Origin: Rubrivivax sp.
Lineage (GTDB): Bacteria > Pseudomonadota > Gammaproteobacteria > Burkholderiales > Burkholderiaceae_C
Length of the DNA stretch: 64,000 nucleotides
Assembly: GCA_016789955.1 (NCBI GenBank)
Contig: JAEUPB010000054.1
Span: 28,633 to 92,632 of the forward strand
Direction of reading: 5' to 3'
Part shown: positions 60,418 through 64,000 of the stretch, piece by piece
Layout of the letters: each line of letters starts with the position of its first letter
Numbering within the stretch: the stretch's first letter is position 1
Position numbers and translations under genes: made by a program
The notes under the pieces: model-generated
Told to the model about the DNA's origin: nothing
What the model saw: the letters and a program-made list of their open reading frames with translations, nothing else
Database searches by the model: none

Positions 60418-61410
60418 TCAGCCATCCATCTTCATGCCGGTCTCGCGGATCACCGGGCCCCAGCGGTCGCGGTTGGCCTGCAGCTTCTTCATGAACTGCT
60501 CGGGCGTGCCGCCGCGCGGCACCAGCCCCATCTTGTGCAGCAGCTCGGTGACCGGCGCCGAGGCCAGCGCCTCGGTCACGATGGCGGCGTACTCGGCGGC
60601 CAGCGCCGCCGGCATGCCGGCCTTGCCGTAGAGGCCGAAGAAGGTCTCGGCCACGTAGCCGGGATAGCCCGCCTCGGCGAAGGTGGGGATCTCCGGCGCC
60701 AGCGGCGAGCGCGCCTCGCTGGCATGGCCCAGCACCTTGAGCTTGCCGGCACGGTGCAGTTCCAGGTAGTCCGGCAGGATCGAGCCGCTGGCCGGGATCT
60801 GCTGGCCCAGCAGGTCGGTGAGCAGCGGCGCACCACCGCGATAGGCCACCGACTGCAGCGGCAGCTTCAGCTGCTGGCCGAGCTGGTAGATCACCAGCGA
60901 CGACTGGCTCACCGGGCTGGGCACGCCGATCGAGCCGCGCTTCGAGTCCTTCTTCACCGTCTCGAAGTACTCGGCCATCGAGGCGACGCCGGAGGCCGGG
61001 TGCACGGTGAAGGCCATCGGCGCCATCGCGCAGTCGACAATGGGCAGCAGGTCCTTCTCCATGTCGAAGGTCGCCCGGCTCATCAGCAGCGGCAGCAGCG
61101 AGACCGAGGAGTTCGGCGCCATCATCAGCGCGCTGCCGTCGGCGTCCAGCTGGCGCAGGTGCTGCACCGCCATCAGGCCGCCGGCACCGGACTTCGACTC
61201 CACCACCACCGGGCGGTCGAGCCGGGCGCGCAGCCGGTCGCCGAGCGTGCGCGCCAGCGTGTCGGACGACGTCCCAGGTGGCACGGTGAGGATGATCGTC
61301 AGCGGCTTCGGCTGCGCCAGCGCCAGCGTGGGCAGCCCCAATGCCGCCGGCAATCCGAGCGGTGCCGTGCCCAGGGCGGCGATGAGTCTGCGCCTGCTTC
61401 GATGTGTCAT
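60418..61410 (-). CDS. Bug family tripartite tricarboxylate transporter substrate-binding protein
   Basis: A 330-residue periplasmic binding protein, second of the operon. The signal peptide starts THRSRRRLIAALGTAPLGL and ends near ALAQP; the RRR may make it Tat-dependent. Motifs are LTIILTVPPGTSSDTLARTL, VVVESKSGAGGLMAVQHLR, GSIGVPSPVSQSSLVIYQLG and YRGGAPLLTDLLGQQIPAS. ATG at 61410 was chosen because it starts the signal peptide. It differs clearly in sequence from the Bug protein at 55911, so the two may bind different ligands. Confidence 0.92.
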   Translation of the reverse strand: MTHRSRRRLIAALGTAPLGLPAALGLPTLALAQPKPLTIILTVPPGTSSDTLARTLGDRLRARLDRPVVVESKSGAGGLMAVQHLRQLDADGSALMMAPNSSVSLLPLLMSRATFDMEKDLLPIVDCAMAPMAFTVHPASGVASMAEYFETVKKDSKRGSIGVPSPVSQSSLVIYQLGQQLKLPLQSVAYRGGAPLLTDLLGQQIPASGSILPDYLELHRAGKLKVLGHASEARSPLAPEIPTFAEAGYPGYVAETFFGLYGKAGMPAALAAEYAAIVTEALASAPVTELLHKMGLVPRGGTPEQFMKKLQANRDRWGPVIRETGMKMDG

Positions 61411-61498
61411 GTCGTCGTGTCTCCTCGGGTGGAAGGTGCGAGCCCCTTGCCGGCCATTCTTCGCCACGCGCGGGGTGCCGGCAAATGAAACAGGGTGG

Positions 61499-62614
61499 CT
61501 ACGCGTCGCCCCACACCTCGCGCGCCACCTCCACCACGCGCTCGAGCTTGCGCCACTGGTCGTCCATCGACAGGTCGTTGCCGTGGTAGGTGCTGCTGAA
61601 GCCGCACTGCGGCGACAGGCACAGCTGTTCCAGCGGCACGATGCGGGCGGCTTCTTCGATGCGGCGCTTCAGCGCGTCCTTGCCCTCGAGCTCGCCGAGC
61701 TTGGTGGTCACGAGGCCCAGCACGACGCGCTTGGCGGCGGGCACGCGGCGCAACGGCTCGAAACCGCCGGAGCGCGCGCTGTCGAACTCCATGAACCAGC
61801 CGTCGACGTCGGTCGAGAACATCGCCTCCACCACCGGGTCGTAGCCGCCCTCGGCGACCCAGGCACTCTTGAAGTTGCCGCGGCAGGTGTGGATGGTCAC
61901 CGTCATGTCGGCCGGCCGGTCGCGCAGCGCCTCGTTGATGACCCGTGCATAGCGCATCGGCAGCGCCATCGGGTCGTCGCCGTTGCGGCGGCAGTTGTCG
62001 TGGATCTTCGGGTCGCAGAGATAGGCGAAGGTGATGTCGTCGAGCTGCAGGTAGCGGCAGCCGGCGGCGGCCAGGTGCGCGATCGCCTGCCGGTAGGCCG
62101 CGGCCACGTCGCTCCAGAAGTCGTCGAGGTCCGGATACACCTCGCGCGAGATCGCGGCGCGGCCGCCGCGCAGGTGCAGCATGCTCGGCGACGGAATCGT
62201 CATCTTCGGCACCACCTGCGCGCGCGCATGGGCGAGCTGCTTCAGGTAGGCGAAATGCTCGACCATCACCGCACGGCTGCAGCCGATGCGCCCGGTGATC
62301 GACGCGATGGGCGGCTGCTCGCTCTGGCCGGCGAAGCGGAACTTCTCGCCGGCGTTCGCCTGCAGCTCGACCCCATCCAGCTGCGCGAGGAAGTCCAAAT
62401 GCCACCAGTCCCGGCGGAACTCGCCGTCGGTGACCGCCCGCAGTCCGATCGCCTGCTGGCGGCGCACGGCTTCGGCGATGGCCCGGTCTTCCGCCTCGCG
62501 CAGGGCCTCGGCGGGCAGTTCGCCGCGCTTCCAGGCCGCACGGGCTTCGGACAACGCCGCGGGGCGCAACAGGCTGCCGACCTGGTCGGCGCGGAATGGG
62601 GGGTGCGGGTTCAT
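61499..62614 (-). CDS. Methionine synthase II (MetE C-terminal)-like methyltransferase family protein
   Basis: A 371-residue protein with the fold of the catalytic half of cobalamin-independent methionine synthase. The N-terminus FRADQVGSLLRPAAL and RRQQAIGLRAVTDGEFRRDW are typical. Zinc ligands appear complete: His and Cys in VTIHTCRGNF, Glu in GWFMEFDSARSGGFEPL and Cys in LCLSPQCGFSSTYHGN. Single-domain relatives in catabolic operons are thought to transfer or remove thiol or methyl groups rather than make methionine. It is the first gene of the leftward six-gene operon and has 177 bp upstream to the divergent gene. Confidence 0.9.
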   Translation of the reverse strand: MNPHPPFRADQVGSLLRPAALSEARAAWKRGELPAEALREAEDRAIAEAVRRQQAIGLRAVTDGEFRRDWWHLDFLAQLDGVELQANAGEKFRFAGQSEQPPIASITGRIGCSRAVMVEHFAYLKQLAHARAQVVPKMTIPSPSMLHLRGGRAAISREVYPDLDDFWSDVAAAYRQAIAHLAAAGCRYLQLDDITFAYLCDPKIHDNCRRNGDDPMALPMRYARVINEALRDRPADMTVTIHTCRGNFKSAWVAEGGYDPVVEAMFSTDVDGWFMEFDSARSGGFEPLRRVPAAKRVVLGLVTTKLGELEGKDALKRRIEEAARIVPLEQLCLSPQCGFSSTYHGNDLSMDDQWRKLERVVEVAREVWGDA

Positions 62615-62791
62615 GGCGAGCGTGTGGAGCGGCCGTGAATCGGCCTCGCGGGAGGCTACCCCAAACAGCGCGGCCGGCTCGGGCGCCGGGTGGCTCCCTA
62701 ATCCGCGCCCATCCGGGTGGTCGCGCGACGGGCTTCGACTCGCTAGCATCCGTGACGCCGAGCACCGGGTCGGTGCGGGAAGGGGAACGCG

Positions 62792-64000
62792 ATGGCGGAA
62801 GCACACGACAGCTGGCTCTCCGGGCTGGGGATCGACGTCGACAAGGTCCTGAAGTCGCTCGGACCGCCGATGCCCGAGGCGCCGCAGCCGATGCCGTTCG
62901 GGCTGCTGACCCCTGAGGAGGTGGATGCGATCGCGGACGGGCGATACGAAGGCCCGGGCGGCGAATCGCAGGTGGGCGGCGACGGCAGCCAGAGCGGCAA
63001 GGGCCGGCTGCTGAAGACCGACGACGGCCATGGCGGGTCCACCGAGTACTTCAGTGGCGAGTACGACGTGAAGCCCGACGGCAGCGGCTCGGTGAAGGGT
63101 GCCGTCGCCAAGAAGACGAGCATGGATGGCGCCGTGGTCGAGACCACCGGCGAGGTGGAGCTGTCGAAGGGCAAGGCCGCAGTGACGGCCAAGAAGACCG
63201 AAGTCGACGTCGCCAAGCTCGCGGGCGATGCCTTGCCCGAGGGCACGGTCCTCAAGTTCGACATGGGCGGGGGCACCGCCAGCGCCGAGAATTCGATCCG
63301 CGACGACGGCATGTCGTTCGGCGTGCAGGCCAACGCCGGCGAGGGCTCCATCACGGCGGGCACGCAGAATGCCAAGAGCGACACCGACGAGACGACGCGC
63401 TTCGGCCTCAGCGAAGGCGCGGGCGGCGCAGGGCGCGTTCATTGGGGCGATGCCGACAAGGATGGGAATGCCGAGTACGGCATCGGTGCGGACATCGGGC
63501 CGGTGTCCTTCGACATCAAGACCGAAGACCCGCTGCGCACGGCACTCAAGACGCTCGGCAACAGCGCCGTACCCGGCCTCGGCACCCTGGCCCAACTGGC
63601 CGACCAGACCGGGCTGCTGGGCAAGGAGAACCTGACAAAGAAGGCCAAGGAGGGCGCCAGCGAACTGGCCGACGAGGCCATGGAGGCCGGACAAGAACTG
63701 GTCGACGGCGCAAGCGAAGCCATCGACGACGCGACGGAGGCGGCCGGCGAGGCCATCGATGAGGCCACGGAGGCGGCCAGTGAGGCAGTCGATGCCGCTA
63801 CGGAGGCGGCAGGTGAGGCGATCGACGCCGCCACCGAAGCGGCCGGCGAGGCCGTCGACGCCGCTACGGAAGCAGCTGGCGAAGCAGTCGATGCCGCCAC
63901 CGAAGCGGCCGGCGAGGCCGTCGACGCCGCTACCGAAGCAGCTGGCGAAGCAGTCGACGCCGCCACCGAAGCGGCCGGCGAGGCCGTCGACGCCGCTCCG
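62792..64000 (+). CDS. Hypothetical protein with C-terminal 11-residue repeats (3' end outside window)
   Basis: An open frame from ATG 62792 to the window end (403 codons). Residues about 1-30 (DSWLSGLGIDVDKVLKSLG) and a Gly/Asp/Lys-rich beta-like middle (EYFSGEYDVKPDGSGSVKGA, VLKFDMGGGTASAENSIRDD) show no family I know. A hydrophobic helix (GNSAVPGLGTLAQLADQTG) follows. From residue about 314 the unit ATEAAGEAVDA repeats. AAGGGGAAC before the ATG is a ribosome site. No signal peptide, so export by a specialised system or a cytoplasmic role is possible. The long minus-strand Ala/Ser/Thr open frame opposite the repeat is its shadow. Confidence 0.8.
   Translation, partial: MAEAHDSWLSGLGIDVDKVLKSLGPPMPEAPQPMPFGLLTPEEVDAIADGRYEGPGGESQVGGDGSQSGKGRLLKTDDGHGGSTEYFSGEYDVKPDGSGSVKGAVAKKTSMDGAVVETTGEVELSKGKAAVTAKKTEVDVAKLAGDALPEGTVLKFDMGGGTASAENSIRDDGMSFGVQANAGEGSITAGTQNAKSDTDETTRFGLSEGAGGAGRVHWGDADKDGNAEYGIGADIGPVSFDIKTEDPLRTALKTLGNSAVPGLGTLAQLADQTGLLGKENLTKKAKEGASELADEAMEAGQELVDGASEAIDDATEAAGEAIDEATEAASEAVDAATEAAGEAIDAATEAAGEAVDAATEAAGEAVDAATEAAGEAVDAATEAAGEAVDAATEAAGEAVDAAP
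63731..64000 (+). repeat. 33 bp in-frame tandem repeat array (hendecad repeats)
   Basis: Units start at 63731, 63764, 63797, 63830, 63863, 63896, 63929, 63962 and 63995, each encoding a variant of ATEAAGEAVDA. From 63830 alternate units share codon choice (GCCACCGAAGCG versus GCTACNGAAGCA), giving a 66 bp higher-order period. This points to recent duplication in pairs. The array continues beyond the window. Confidence 0.92.

Noticed and set aside
63439-63966. Minus-strand open frame of Ala/Ser/Thr repeats at the window end
   Set aside because: It is the exact antisense of the 33 bp in-frame repeat of the gene at 62792, which has a ribosome site and a non-repetitive N-terminal part.
63731-64000. 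CRISPR array
   Set aside because: The 33 bp period has no unique spacers, and the units are contiguous and coding.
62792-64000. Type VI secretion effector or toxin at the right end
   Set aside because: No PAAR, VgrG, Rhs or toxin motif could be seen, and the neighbour genes give no support.

Overview
This 64 kb window is very GC-rich and comes from a Gram-negative bacterium, most likely a member of the Burkholderiales (Rubrivivax/Roseateles/Ideonella-like). The evidence is Bug-family (tripartite tricarboxylate) binding proteins, a TonB-dependent receptor with a C-terminal Phe, dense CoA-linked catabolic operons, and short GC-rich dispersed repeats. No rRNA, tRNA, insertion sequence, integrase or CRISPR array was seen. 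Many very long open frames on the opposite strand are GC-driven shadows of real genes.

Region 1 (1-22843) is a large CoA-thioester catabolic cluster. It holds a branched-chain-type ABC importer (livH, livG), two crotonase-fold enzymes, a CoA ligase resembling cyclohexanecarboxylate-CoA ligase, a MarR regulator, a thiolase with an HMG-CoA-synthase-like/DUF35 fusion partner, and homologues of BadH and BadI, which dehydrogenate and open a six-membered ring. It also has a FadB-like hydratase, a CoA-transferase, a thioesterase, three acyl-CoA dehydrogenases, two unusual SDRs and a second CoA ligase. Benzoyl-CoA reductase genes are absent, so the likely substrates are alicyclic (cyclohexane-type or terpenoid/naphthenic) acids rather than benzoate. 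An APH-like kinase with a small partner gene next to an SDR and an acyl-CoA dehydrogenase suggests an added hydroxyacyl-CoA phosphorylation step. A conserved motif, roughly GTRCACTASCGTAC, recurs in front of most transcription units and is a good candidate operator for the MarR protein.

Region 2 (22858-24472) is a short, less conserved interval with a small HEXXH-containing protein of unknown function and an HD-family hydrolase gene broken by a frameshift at a run of six G.

Region 3 (24473-54684) is a complete glucuronoxylan utilisation locus. A TonB-dependent receptor for outer-membrane uptake faces a LacI-type repressor. The repressor heads an operon with a fused acetylesterase-GH43 enzyme, a fused binding protein-permease, the remaining Opp-type ABC subunits and an SMP-30-type lactonase. 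The rest encodes GH67 alpha-glucuronidase, GH3, a Tat-exported GH10 xylanase, an SGNH esterase, two Gfo/Idh/MocA oxidoreductases, GH43 beta-xylosidase, a xylitol-type dehydrogenase, xylulokinase and xylose isomerase. Matches to the xanthomonad xyl-box (TGGTAGCGCTAACA) lie in all three divergent intergenic regions, so the whole locus looks like one LacI regulon.

Region 4 (54800-62614) begins with a rearrangement scar in which a 5'-truncated iclR and a 5'-truncated CoA ligase are joined head to head. It is followed by a six-gene operon: methionine-synthase-like protein, Bug protein, aldo/keto reductase, dienelactone-hydrolase-like protein, a Cys-form UGSC-family protein and a second Bug protein. 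It looks catabolic, but the substrate is unknown.

Region 5 (62792-64000) is the start of an unrecognised protein whose C-terminal part is a regular 11-residue (33 bp) repeat running off the end of the window.
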